NCBI RefSeq assembly: GCF_002286775.1 | Contig: NZ_NSGJ01000031.1 | Span: forward strand, 1 to 56,965 | Source of the DNA: Myroides sp. N17-2 | GTDB taxonomy: Bacteria > Bacteroidota > Bacteroidia > Flavobacteriales > Flavobacteriaceae | Length of the DNA stretch: 56,965 nucleotides | Reading direction: 5' to 3' | Part shown: positions 35,323 to 43,589 of the stretch, piece after piece | Numbering within the stretch: the stretch's first letter is position 1 | How the letters are laid out: every line of letters starts with the position of its first letter | Made by a program: the position numbers and the translations under genes | The notes under the pieces: model-generated | Told to the model about the DNA's origin: nothing | The model's database searches: none | What the model saw: only the letters and a program-made list of their open reading frames with translations

Positions 35323-36396
35323 ATGAAGATTGTTCATATTATTGATAGTTTAGGTGTAGGTGGGGCTGAGAAATTAATTGTTGACGTTGTTCCATTGCTA
35401 GTAAGCAGAGGATATGTTGTTGATGTAGTTCTGTTAAATGGTGAGAAAACACACTTATACGAAAAATTGTACGATTTACAGTGTTGTAATATTTATAGTT
35501 TAGGAAAATCGTATTATAATCCAATTTATATTTTTAAGATAATTCCTTATTTTTATAAATATGATGTAGTTCATGTTCATTTATTTCCTGCTCAATATTT
35601 TGCGGCTATTGCTAGGTTATTTTGTTTTATGAAAGTGAAATTGTTATTTACAGAACACAATACCTCTAACACGCGTTTAGAAAACAGAAAATATCGTTTG
35701 ATAGAACGTATGATATATGCTTGTTATGGGAAAGTTATTTGTATTACCAAAGAAGTTATGTCTACTTTGAGTAACAAATTAAATTTGCCAGATAAGAAGC
35801 TTTTGGTTGTTGAAAATGGTGTTAATTTGGTAAGTATTGAAAGTAGCATACCTACTATTCGTAAAGATTTAGGTTTTAGCGATGAGGATAGATTGCTCAT
35901 TATGGTAGCAGGATTTAGACAACAAAAGGATCAGGATACTATTATAAGAACATTAAAGCATTTGCCTAGTGAGTATAAATTGTTATTGGTAGGTGATGGA
36001 GAGAGAAGAAACGTATTAACATCATTAGTTAACGATTTAAGCTTAACTGAAAGAGTTTCGTTCTTGGGCATTCGTAGTGATGTGTATAGTTTAATGAAGA
36101 TGTGTGATATAGTGATATTAAGTTCACATTGGGAAGGATTTGGTTTGGTAGCAGTGGAGGCAATGGCTAGCGGTATTCCGCTAATTGCTTCTAATGTAGA
36201 AGGATTAGCACAAGTAGTTGAAGGTGGAGGTTTGTTATTTGAAAAAGGCGACGTGAAAGATTTAAAGGAGAAAATACAAATATTGGAAGTTGGAGAAGTA
36301 TATAATCAAGTAAGTGATAGTTGTCTAGAGAAGTCAAAACAGTATGATTTAAATGTGATGGTTGATAAATTGATAGAAATCTATGAAGCAGTATAA
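35323..36396 (+). CDS. Glycosyltransferase family 4
   Basis: A 357-aa GT-B enzyme. MKIVHIIDSLGVGGAEKLIV is the classic GT4 N-terminus with the glycine loop. The C-terminal domain begins LLIMVAGFRQQKDQDTIIRT, and the donor-binding block SSHWEGFGLVAVEAMASGIP, followed by LIASNVEGLAQVV, holds the retaining EX7E motif. Likely adds one sugar of the repeat unit on the cytoplasmic side. Its last 14 bases overlap the next glycosyltransferase gene in another frame. Confidence 0.9.
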   Translation: MKIVHIIDSLGVGGAEKLIVDVVPLLVSRGYVVDVVLLNGEKTHLYEKLYDLQCCNIYSLGKSYYNPIYIFKIIPYFYKYDVVHVHLFPAQYFAAIARLFCFMKVKLLFTEHNTSNTRLENRKYRLIERMIYACYGKVICITKEVMSTLSNKLNLPDKKLLVVENGVNLVSIESSIPTIRKDLGFSDEDRLLIMVAGFRQQKDQDTIIRTLKHLPSEYKLLLVGDGERRNVLTSLVNDLSLTERVSFLGIRSDVYSLMKMCDIVILSSHWEGFGLVAVEAMASGIPLIASNVEGLAQVVEGGGLLFEKGDVKDLKEKIQILEVGEVYNQVSDSCLEKSKQYDLNVMVDKLIEIYEAV

Positions 36397-37549
36397 AATA
36401 ATACGTACTTCCACTATACCTCTATCTTTAAATATTCTTCTTAAAGGTCAGTTAGCTTATTTAAATAAGAAATTTGAAATAGTAGGTGTATCTTCTAAAG
36501 GAGACGATTTAAATGAAGTAAGTGATAGAGAAGGAATCAAGACGATCGCTATAGAGATGGAAAGAGGAATTTCTCCAATTAAGGACTTTGTTTCTTTAAT
36601 AAAATTGTATTGTGTACTAAAGGAGGAAAAACCTTCAATAGTACATTCAATTACTCCTAAAGCAGGATTGTTGACTATGCTTGCAGGAAAGTTGGCTGGA
36701 GTACCTATTCGTATGCATACATTTACTGGATTGATATTTCCAACACGTACAGGTATTATGCAAAAATTGTTAATTAAGATGGATCAATTACTTTGTTGGT
36801 CTGCCACTAATATTTATCCAGAAGGACAAGGGGTAAAACAAGATTTGTTAAAGTTTAATATTACAAAGAAGCCTTTAGAAGTTTTGGCTAATGGAAACGT
36901 TAACGGGATGGATTTAGCATACTTTAATCCTGTTGCGTTGGACAAACAATCTTTGATAGATTTAAAACTAGATTTGGGAGTAAAAGAATCAGATTTTGTG
37001 TTTGTATTTGTTGGACGTTTAGTTGGTGATAAAGGAATAAATGAATTAGTGCATGCTTTTGAAGAGATAAGTGAAAATAAGTCGATAAAGCTGTTATTAG
37101 TGGGGCCTTTAGAGGAAAAATTAGATCCTTTACATAATTCAACACTTGAGATTATTAAGAAGAATAAAAGTATTATTCCTGTTGGATTTCAAAAAGATGT
37201 ACGGCCATACTATGCCATATCAAACGCGTTAGTTTTTCCTAGTTATAGAGAGGGATTCCCTAATGTGGTGATGCAAGCAGGTGCTATGGAATTACCTTGT
37301 ATTGTGTCAGATATTAATGGATGCAATGAAATTATAGTAGATGGCGTAAACGGAATGATTATTCCAGTTAAGAATACTGAAGCTATTAAGGAGAGTATAT
37401 TGAAGTTAGTAGATAATGAGAAATACTATTGTTTATTAAAAGAGAATAGTAGAAGAATGATCAATGAACGCTATGAACAGAGTGTGGTTTGGAATGCATT
37501 GTTAGAAGAGTATAATAGGCTAATAGTAAAATATAATGGTAAGAAGTAA
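36383..37549 (+). CDS. Glycosyltransferase family 4, PglA/WbpH-like
   Basis: A 388-aa GT-B enzyme. The N-terminal [20 protein letters not shown] and [20 protein letters not shown] are typical of the group acting right after the phosphoglycosyl transferase in bacillosamine-initiated pathways. The donor site is [20 protein letters not shown] plus [14 protein letters not shown]. The start overlaps the preceding gene by 14 bp, and its stop overlaps the pglC-like start (TAATG). The position next to pglC supports a role in adding the second sugar. Confidence 0.88.
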   Translation: MKQYKIIRTSTIPLSLNILLKGQLAYLNKKFEIVGVSSKGDDLNEVSDREGIKTIAIEMERGISPIKDFVSLIKLYCVLKEEKPSIVHSITPKAGLLTMLAGKLAGVPIRMHTFTGLIFPTRTGIMQKLLIKMDQLLCWSATNIYPEGQGVKQDLLKFNITKKPLEVLANGNVNGMDLAYFNPVALDKQSLIDLKLDLGVKESDFVFVFVGRLVGDKGINELVHAFEEISENKSIKLLLVGPLEEKLDPLHNSTLEIIKKNKSIIPVGFQKDVRPYYAISNALVFPSYREGFPNVVMQAGAMELPCIVSDINGCNEIIVDGVNGMIIPVKNTEAIKESILKLVDNEKYYCLLKENSRRMINERYEQSVVWNALLEEYNRLIVKYNGKK

Positions 37550-38154
37550 TGTATAGACAATTTTTAAAAAGGTTATTTGATTTTATAGCTGCTATATTAG
37601 GATTACTGCTTTTAAGCCCAATATTTATTGTTGTAGTTATAGGTTTGTATTTTGCCAATGAAGGTAAACCTTTCTTTTTTCAGGCACGTCCAGGGAAAGA
37701 TGGAAATATCTTTAAGATAGTGAAGTTTAAAACGATGAACGATAAGAAAGATAGTAATGGGAATTTACTATCTGATGCTGAACGCTTGACATCTATTGGT
37801 GCTTTTGTGCGTAAGACATCATTAGATGAGATACCACAGTTAATCAATGTACTGAAGGGAGATATGAGTTTGATTGGACCTAGACCGTTATTACCGCAGT
37901 ATTTGCCATTATATAATAATGAACAGAAGAGAAGACATGAGGTGAAACCAGGTATTACTGGATGGGCTCAAGTCAATGGGCGTAATGCTATATCTTGGAA
38001 AAAGAAGTTTGAATTAGATGTGTATTATGTAGATCATCTAAGTTTTTCTCTAGATGTGAAGATATTCTTTTTAACGATTAAGAAAGTCTTTGTTAGAGAA
38101 GGAATTTCACAAGAAGGACAAGCTACAGCAGAAGCATTTAATGGAAACAATTAA
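37549..38154 (+). CDS. pglC: Initiating phosphoglycosyl transferase, PglC-like
   Basis: A 201-aa small-type (monotopic) phosphoglycosyl transferase. An N-terminal re-entrant helix ([20 protein letters not shown]) holds the Ser23-Pro24 break. [20 protein letters not shown] is the polyprenyl-phosphate binding block, [20 protein letters not shown] includes the catalytic Asp93-Glu94 pair, and [13 protein letters not shown] and [14 protein letters not shown] close the domain. It starts the repeat unit by moving a sugar phosphate, probably diNAcBac-1-P because pglD and pglE follow, to undecaprenyl phosphate. Confidence 0.9.
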   Translation: MYRQFLKRLFDFIAAILGLLLLSPIFIVVVIGLYFANEGKPFFFQARPGKDGNIFKIVKFKTMNDKKDSNGNLLSDAERLTSIGAFVRKTSLDEIPQLINVLKGDMSLIGPRPLLPQYLPLYNNEQKRRHEVKPGITGWAQVNGRNAISWKKKFELDVYYVDHLSFSLDVKIFFLTIKKVFVREGISQEGQATAEAFNGNN

Positions 38155-38168
38155 TAAGTAGGATTAAT

Positions 38169-38768
38169 ATGTATCTATATGGAGCAAGTGGACACGGCAA
38201 AGTAATCGCAGAGATAGCAGAACAACTCAATATATCTATTGATGGATTTATTGATGGAAATTCAGCTATTACTAGCGTCCTTGATTATAAAGTTATTGCT
38301 AGTGATGCATTAGGATTAGAAGGGAAGGCTGTTATTAGTATTGGTAATAATAAGATTAGAAAGTTAATTGCTAATCGTGATAATCACTTAAATTATATAA
38401 CACTATTTTCTCCAAAAGCCAATATAAGTTGTCGTGTTTTGATTGACGAAGGGACTGTAGTGATGATGGGAGCAACGGTTAATAGTGAAGTGAAGATTGG
38501 AAAACACTGTATTATTAACACAAATGCTTCTGTAGATCACGACTGTGTGATAAAAGACTATGTGCATATATCCCCAAATGTAGGGTTAGCAGGGAATGTA
38601 GAAGTAGGAGAGGGTACCCATATAGGTATTGGAGCAGCTGTTATACAAGGTGTGAAAATAGGCGAATGGTGTACCATTGGTGCAGGCACTGTGGTTATAA
38701 AAGATATACCTGATTATGCTGTAGTAGTGGGTAATCCAGGCAAGATTATAAAATACAATAGAGAATAA
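38169..38768 (+). CDS. pglD: UDP-4-amino-sugar N-acetyltransferase, PglD-like
   Basis: A 199-aa hexapeptide-repeat acetyltransferase. The N-terminal MYLYGASGHGKVIAEIAEQL binds UDP-sugar, NTNASVDHDCVIKDYVHISP has the conserved catalytic His-Asp pair, and WCTIGAGTVVIKDIPDYAVV is the last coil. In the Campylobacter Pgl pathway PglD acetylates the 4-amino group made by PglE to give UDP-diNAcBac. pglC lies 14 bp upstream and the PglE-like aminotransferase follows, but with a terminator and a possible promoter between. Confidence 0.88.
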   Translation: MYLYGASGHGKVIAEIAEQLNISIDGFIDGNSAITSVLDYKVIASDALGLEGKAVISIGNNKIRKLIANRDNHLNYITLFSPKANISCRVLIDEGTVVMMGATVNSEVKIGKHCIINTNASVDHDCVIKDYVHISPNVGLAGNVEVGEGTHIGIGAAVIQGVKIGEWCTIGAGTVVIKDIPDYAVVVGNPGKIIKYNRE

Positions 38769-38769
38769 G

Positions 38770-38794
38770 CCACTCCATAAAGAGTGGTTTTTTT
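38770..38794 (+). terminator. Intrinsic terminator after pglD
   Basis: A 6-bp perfect stem, ccactc-cataaa-gagtgg (38770-38787), is followed by seven T. It sits directly after the pglD stop and would end the large biosynthesis operon. A -7-like TATCTTTA at 38865-38872 with a TTG 15 bases before it could restart transcription for the aminotransferase gene. Confidence 0.8.
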
Positions 38795-38905
38795 GTATTC
38801 TATTATTTCCCTCAAAATACAATTAATCTCACCCATTAAATAGATATTGTATTTTATAAATTATTATCTTTAACAACTGATAAAAGAAATAAAATATACT
38901 ATATA

Positions 38906-40042
38906 ATGAAATCAAAAATTTGGTTATCATCTCCTCATATGGGGGGACAAGAGCTAAAGTATATACACGAAGCTTTTGATACGAATTGGGTGGCTCCACT
39001 AGGACCTAATGTGAACGGATTCGAAGAAGACTTAGAGACTTTCTTAGGAGAAGGAGTACAAGTAGCGGCACTTAGTGCAGGTACAGCGGCTCTACACATG
39101 GGGTTAATTAACTTAGGTGTAGAGGCTGGAGATGAAGTGATTTGTCAGACGATGACGTTCTCGGCATCTGCTAACCCAATCGCTTACTTAGGGGCTAAAC
39201 CGGTATTCGTAGATAGTGAAACAGATACGTGGAATATGTGTCCTGTGGCATTAGAAGAGGCTATTAAAAGTAGAGCGATAGCTACTGGTAAAAAACCTAA
39301 GGCTATTCTACCTGTACACTTGTATGGTATGCCTGCGAAGATGGATGAGATTATGGCTGTGGCTAATAAATATGAGATTCCTGTATTAGAGGATGCAGCT
39401 GAAGGACTTGGTAGTACGTATAAAGGTCGTCAGTGTGGTACATTCGGAGAGATGTCTGCGTTGAGTTTTAATGGAAATAAGATTATCACTACTTCAGGTG
39501 GTGGTGCGCTAGTATGTCAAACGAAAGAAAGTAAAGATAAAACAGTATTCTTATCTACTCAGGCTCGTGATGATGCTCCTCACTATCAACACTCTCACAT
39601 CGGATATAACTACCGTATGAGTAATATAGTAGCGGGTATAGGACGTGGTCAGATGGAGGTCTTAAATGATCGTATCGCTGCTCGTCGTGCTAATAATGCT
39701 TTCTACCAAGAGTTGTTTAAAGATATCGCTGGAGTAACTGTATTTGTAGAGCCTACAGAAGAGTTCTTCTCTAACCATTGGTTAAGTTGTATCACTGTGG
39801 ATGCGTCTGTATGTGGTAAGAATAGAGAGCAATTGCGCTTAGCGTTGTTAGAAGATAATATCGAGACTCGTCCATTATGGAAGCCTATGCATATGCAGCC
39901 TGTATTTGAGAATGCGCCTTACTATGGTGGTAAAGTAGCAGAACAGTTATTTGACTGTGGATTGTGCTTACCTTCTGGTAGTAATATGACGGATGAAGAA
40001 AGAGAGCGTATTGCTGTTGCTGTAAGAGCGTTTTTTGCTTAA
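38906..40042 (+). CDS. pglE: UDP-4-amino-4,6-dideoxy-GlcNAc transaminase, PglE-like
   Basis: A 378-aa PLP-dependent aminotransferase. MKSKIWLSSPHMGGQELKYI and then NWVAPLGPNVNGFE are near-diagnostic of PglE-type enzymes in Bacteroidota; the PLP lysine is Lys192 in LSFNGNKIITTSGGG, and SYNYRMSNI-like HIGYNYRMSNIVAGIGRGQM is the dimer/active-site block. It aminates UDP-4-keto-6-deoxy-GlcNAc, the PglF product. The dehydratase PglF itself is not in the window. The gene has higher GC and different codon use from the core of the locus, like the tviB gene at the other end. Confidence 0.9.
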   Translation: MKSKIWLSSPHMGGQELKYIHEAFDTNWVAPLGPNVNGFEEDLETFLGEGVQVAALSAGTAALHMGLINLGVEAGDEVICQTMTFSASANPIAYLGAKPVFVDSETDTWNMCPVALEEAIKSRAIATGKKPKAILPVHLYGMPAKMDEIMAVANKYEIPVLEDAAEGLGSTYKGRQCGTFGEMSALSFNGNKIITTSGGGALVCQTKESKDKTVFLSTQARDDAPHYQHSHIGYNYRMSNIVAGIGRGQMEVLNDRIAARRANNAFYQELFKDIAGVTVFVEPTEEFFSNHWLSCITVDASVCGKNREQLRLALLEDNIETRPLWKPMHMQPVFENAPYYGGKVAEQLFDCGLCLPSGSNMTDEERERIAVAVRAFFA

Positions 40043-40066
40043 ATAGGTGATTCTGTTTTTTTGTGA

Positions 40067-40218
40067 TGCTTCACACGGATTGTTCGACGCGCCACCTGTC
40101 CCATTCACTAAAAACATCTACAAGATGTTTTCTTAACGCTCTGTCCTGCGTGAGCGTGCAGAAGAATAGATATATTGATATAAGGAAAAGCTGTTGTCTT
40201 AGGACAATGGCTTTTTTT
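40067..40218 (+). terminator. Repeat remnant and intrinsic terminator after pglE
   Basis: tgcttcacacggatt (40067-40081) repeats the sequence before wecC. aaaacatct-ac-agatgtttt is a hairpin at about 40117-40136. The final stem-loop, agctgttgtc-ttag-gacaatggct (40189-40212, with one G-T pair), is followed by a T run and is the terminator proper. A 69-aa frame in this stretch is not protein-like. Confidence 0.65.
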
Positions 40219-40288
40219 ATTTTACTAAATAGTTTTAGAATTTATACAAGGGAGGTTTTTAGTATCATTTAAAAGTAAATAAAACGAT

Positions 40289-40729
40289 ATGAATAGAATA
40301 AGTATTAAGTGTAATAACTGTGGGGAAATTGTCGCAGTGGTGAGTAATAAATTAAGTAGCTCAGAGAGAGATCGTGTGTTGACAATGTTTTTAACTAAGG
40401 AAGAAGAAGATACTTACAGAAGAGTAATACTTCAATTAATAAAGTTAGAGAGCTTGGCGTTAATTTTATATTATACTTCTAGTACAAACTGGGCATGGTG
40501 GGGGATATTTATATTGTGTGTAGGTGTCTTCTCATTGTTACAATCCTATTCAGTTCGATGGATTTATGTAGTGGGATTATCACTAGGGATTGGTTATCTA
40601 TTTCCTTTTAAAGTATTAGAAATAGAAGTAGGAGGATGGTGGTATGTTATATTTATATTTCTGCTCTCTATGTTAATACATGGTATGGCATTGACAAAAG
40701 ATCAAAAGACATTTGATTTAATTGATTAA
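40289..40729 (+). CDS. Small membrane protein of unknown function
   Basis: A 146-aa protein. The N-terminus has a CxxC pair (ISIKCNNCGEIVAVVSN) like half of a zinc ribbon; the matching second pair is absent. Three or four hydrophobic segments follow (for example LESLALILYYTSSTNWAWWG, YSVRWIYVVGLSLGIGYLF and WWYVIFIFLLSMLIHGMAL). I do not recognise the family. It stands alone between the polysaccharide locus and the effector region, with no visible operon partner. Confidence 0.65.
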   Translation: MNRISIKCNNCGEIVAVVSNKLSSSERDRVLTMFLTKEEEDTYRRVILQLIKLESLALILYYTSSTNWAWWGIFILCVGVFSLLQSYSVRWIYVVGLSLGIGYLFPFKVLEIEVGGWWYVIFIFLLSMLIHGMALTKDQKTFDLID

Positions 40730-40893
40730 GGTGTTAACCTTAGGACGATGACTTAAATTATGTAGTGATGTCATGAAGATGTGATTTGGGTATTCTTTAA
40801 ACTAGTACTCCGAAATCACAGACACTAATCGAACTGTAATATTATCCATACAGTAATTTTTTGATGTAAAGTCTTTGTCTTTATATTCTTCTA

Positions 40894-41042
40894 CGATGAT
40901 ATGTACTTGTATGTCAAATGAAAGTTTTAGTTTTTTAAGTATTAGTGCAATACAAAAGAGAATTAGTAAAATGCTATATGAATTTAATGTAGCTGCTTAT
41001 CAAGATTTAATACAAGTAATAAAAAGAAACCAATTATTATAA
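40894..41042 (+). pseudogene. Remnant of a NarL-type response regulator C-terminus
   Basis: In one frame DDMYLYVK is followed, after a shift, by NESFSFLSISAIQKRISKML, then YEFNVAAYQDLIQVIKRNQL and a stop at 41040-41042. This lines up with the end of the intact response regulator at 48917-49549 (MYLSQGF... LSTSTIQKRISKMLNEF, then DYQELIVIARKHNLL). The receiver domain is not recognisable upstream. So a second copy of the regulator once lay here, directly upstream of the astacin gene. Confidence 0.7.
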
Positions 41043-41391
41043 TCTACTTAATAGAACCTTTTTGAAATATAACTAAAAAGATCGCGGAGTTTTCATGCTT
41101 GTTATAAAAAAAGGATTGTCAATATATATATTATAAAAAAACACTTTCTTCCAATATAATGTAATTGAAAAATAAGTCAAATTACTATAGTTACTTTTTG
41201 ACGTAGTTGTATTTCTTAAAATCTCTATCTGAAGAACGTATTTTATCGCTGTGTTGAATTTTAAAAGCAGTGTTTTTTAACACATTGTGTGTCTTAACTC
41301 CCTTTATAGTTAATAGTTAGGTTGTGTTTTTTTATACTAAAATATTGTTGTTAAGTTTATATTAATATAAACCAAATTAAATATCAATATT
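41043..41391. other. Leader region of the astacin gene
   Basis: 349 AT-rich bases with no gene. A TAAGTTTA close to the TAnnTTTG consensus lies about 40 bases before the astacin start and may be its -7 box. No terminator is seen after the regulator remnant. Confidence 0.35.
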
Positions 41392-42213
41392 ATGAAATTA
41401 CACCAAAAGATTCTACTAGGATCATTTATTTCGGTTGCATTAGTATCATGTAATACTAGCGATAATGAAGCAGTGGGGGAGAATAATTCTCAAGGGCTTA
41501 AAGAATTGAGAGTTGTTCCAAAAGCAGATATTCCTTCAGGTTTTGAAGGTGTGCAAGTTTGTAAAGATGTTTATCCTTCTGGAACTGATCCAAGAGGAGC
41601 TGTTGTTACCAGTACAAAATGGCCTAATGGTAGTGTTATCACTGTAGGTTTATACGGAGGTACAACGAAAGTTCGCAATAAAGTAATGCAGTATGCCCAG
41701 GAGTGGTCTAATCATGCTAATATTACTTTTAACTTCGTTAATACAGGAACTCCACAGATTCGAGTTACTTTTACACAAGGAGCGGGATCTTATTCATATT
41801 TAGGAACACAAGCTCTTAGTATTCCTTCTAATGAAGAAACAATGAATTTTGGTTGGTTTGATGATTCTACAAGTGATGCTGAATTCAGTAGAACAGTTAT
41901 TCATGAATTTGGACATGCTTTAGGTATGATTCATGAACACCAACACCCTTTAACTACTATCCCTTGGGATAAAAATAAGGTATATACTTATTATGCAGGT
42001 TATCCAAATTATTGGAGTAAGAAAGATGTAGATAATAATCTATTTGCAAAATATTCAACGACTCAAACGCAATATAGTGCCTACGATACACAATCAATTA
42101 TGCATTATAGCATTAGTAGTAATCTTACAACAAACGGATTTAGTGTAGGTAATAATACTGTTTTATCTGCAACAGATAAACAATTTATTGCAACGGTTTA
42201 TCCAAGATTATAA
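41392..42213 (+). CDS. Astacin-type (M12A) zinc metalloprotease lipoprotein, myroilysin-like
   Basis: A 273-aa protein with a lipoprotein signal (ILLGSFISVALVSC, lipid Cys20). The catalytic domain has the astacin zinc motif VIHEFGHALGMIHEHQHP, with His171, Glu172, His175 and His181, and the Met-turn in SIMHYS (Met237) followed by the zinc-near Tyr239. A short pro-part has VCKDVYPSGTDPRG with Cys57, in the position expected for the cysteine-switch described for myroilysin of Myroides. It degrades proteins such as elastin or collagen in known relatives. A lipid anchor on the precursor is notable, as it may be released on activation. A terminator follows directly. Confidence 0.9.
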   Translation: MKLHQKILLGSFISVALVSCNTSDNEAVGENNSQGLKELRVVPKADIPSGFEGVQVCKDVYPSGTDPRGAVVTSTKWPNGSVITVGLYGGTTKVRNKVMQYAQEWSNHANITFNFVNTGTPQIRVTFTQGAGSYSYLGTQALSIPSNEETMNFGWFDDSTSDAEFSRTVIHEFGHALGMIHEHQHPLTTIPWDKNKVYTYYAGYPNYWSKKDVDNNLFAKYSTTQTQYSAYDTQSIMHYSISSNLTTNGFSVGNNTVLSATDKQFIATVYPRL

Positions 42214-42232
42214 AAGTACATCTAGTTAAATA

Positions 42233-42265
42233 AAAATCTACCTTGTATAATTCAAGGTAGATTTT
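42233..42265 (+). terminator. Intrinsic terminator after the astacin gene
   Basis: A perfect 13-bp stem (42233-42245 with 42253-42265; aaaatctaccttg) with a 7-base loop, ending in tttt. It separates the astacin gene from the barrel-protein gene. Confidence 0.85.
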
Positions 42266-42273
42266 ACTTATAT

Positions 42274-43194
42274 ATGATTATGAATAAATGGTTTCACCTT
42301 CTATTTTTTAGCTTTTTTTCCTTGTTAATAAATGCACAAGAAAGAGAACAACAATCTTACATTATTCCATATTTAGATTGGAGTCAAGAAAAATTTGATT
42401 GGAATATAGCTGGTAATGAAAATGGACAATATCCAAATATATTATCAGAGTTACAATGGAAGGATCTTCGCGGACCTAAAATGGGAATAAAATCTGTTAT
42501 ATCAATTCTATCAAAATTTCAGTTAAAATTAGACCTCAGTTATAAAAGCATAACAGCAGGGAAAGTAAGTGATACAGATTATGCAGGTGATAATAGATTT
42601 GTTAAAACTTCTGAACTTAATTTGCAAGCCAATAATGGTTATACAATCCAAACTCGCCTAGAATTATCTTATCTTCTTTGGTCTAGCCAAGGGTTCTCTT
42701 TTAGCCCTCATTTAGGATACTATGGTAGTTATCAGACGCTGTACATGCTCGATGGCGATATTCCACTTATTGCAAATAAGGAACTAAAGAGTACATATAA
42801 GCCTCAATGGCATGGGGTGATTTTTGGTGTTGAGACAAATTATAGAAATAAAAGATGGGATGTTAGTCTTGATATTAATGGTGCTTATTTACCTCACTAT
42901 TCTGCTAAAGCAAATTGGAATCTTCGAGAAGAACTTAGACAGCCTATTAGCTTTGAACACAAATCTAAAGCAGTGCAATGGAATACAGGATTGTGTATTG
43001 GATATCAATTTGGAAAGCAAATTGAGCCTTTTATATCAATCAACTATACACAACTAACAGTTGGGAAAGGCACAGATACATTATACAAGGCAAATGGGAC
43101 ATTTCATAAAGCTCAACTAAATGAAGCTCACGCTAACAACATTAGTGTTGGCATTGGTCTTAAAATACTGCTTTTAGCTACGAATAATTATTAA
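42274..43194 (+). CDS. Outer-membrane beta-barrel protein, omptin-like
   Basis: A 306-aa protein with a signal peptide (MIMNKWFHLLFFSFFSLLINAQ). The mature part has alternating-strand sequence: DWSQEKFDWNIAGNENGQYP and NILSELQWKDLRGPKMG, then SYKSITAGKVSDTDYAGDNR, where the Asp-rich loop resembles the omptin active-site loop. Later strands are aromatic-rich and it ends in a strand followed by a short polar tail. Omptins are ten-stranded surface proteases with Asp and His residues at the barrel rim; I cannot align all catalytic residues, so it may be a non-proteolytic barrel of the same shape. It lies 8 bp after the astacin terminator and is transcribed in the same direction. Confidence 0.6.
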   Translation: MIMNKWFHLLFFSFFSLLINAQEREQQSYIIPYLDWSQEKFDWNIAGNENGQYPNILSELQWKDLRGPKMGIKSVISILSKFQLKLDLSYKSITAGKVSDTDYAGDNRFVKTSELNLQANNGYTIQTRLELSYLLWSSQGFSFSPHLGYYGSYQTLYMLDGDIPLIANKELKSTYKPQWHGVIFGVETNYRNKRWDVSLDINGAYLPHYSAKANWNLREELRQPISFEHKSKAVQWNTGLCIGYQFGKQIEPFISINYTQLTVGKGTDTLYKANGTFHKAQLNEAHANNISVGIGLKILLLATNNY

Positions 43195-43220
43195 ACATTA
43201 TAAGCAAGAATTTTAGATAA

Positions 43221-43397
43221 ATAAGAAATGCACATAAAAATCTCCTTAGAGAAAGAGCTATTTATCAGTATTGCTTAGTTTATTTAGTTTGGACTGGAAT
43301 CATCTGGTTAGTTTGCTGTTTTCTTGCCTTGAGTGGCTTTTTAGTTGCTAAATATGTTGTAGGAGGAAGGAAGATATCAGTGCTCAAAATAATGTAG
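43221..43397 (+). pseudogene. Possible remnant of a membrane protein gene
   Basis: A frame of 58 codons without an ATG reads NAHKNLLRERAIYQYCLVYL and then VWTGIIWLVCCFLALSGFLV, ending AKYVVGGRKISVLKIM. The single strong hydrophobic segment with charged flanks looks protein-like. No start codon or partner is found. The rest of the 395-bp gap (43195-43589) is featureless. Confidence 0.35.
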
Positions 43398-43589
43398 ATT
43401 GATATGCTTATAAGCAAAGGAAACTAATCACAGGTGTTATAGCATAATGTTTAACCCTTAGAAGATGTAGTTACTTGTACTTTCTATTACTTTTTCCTAT
43501 ATTTAATCCATGCTTTGGATTTTCTTCTATAGTTGAAACACTGAAACTTTCCGATTTACATCCATAAATGTCTCTAAAATAAAGAATAT

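Noticed and set aside
40063..40272. 69-codon frame after pglE
   Set aside because: It overlaps a dispersed repeat and an intrinsic terminator; the composition is not protein-like.
42824..43057. 77-codon plus-strand frame inside the barrel-protein gene
   Set aside because: It is an out-of-frame shadow of the 306-aa gene with a signal peptide.
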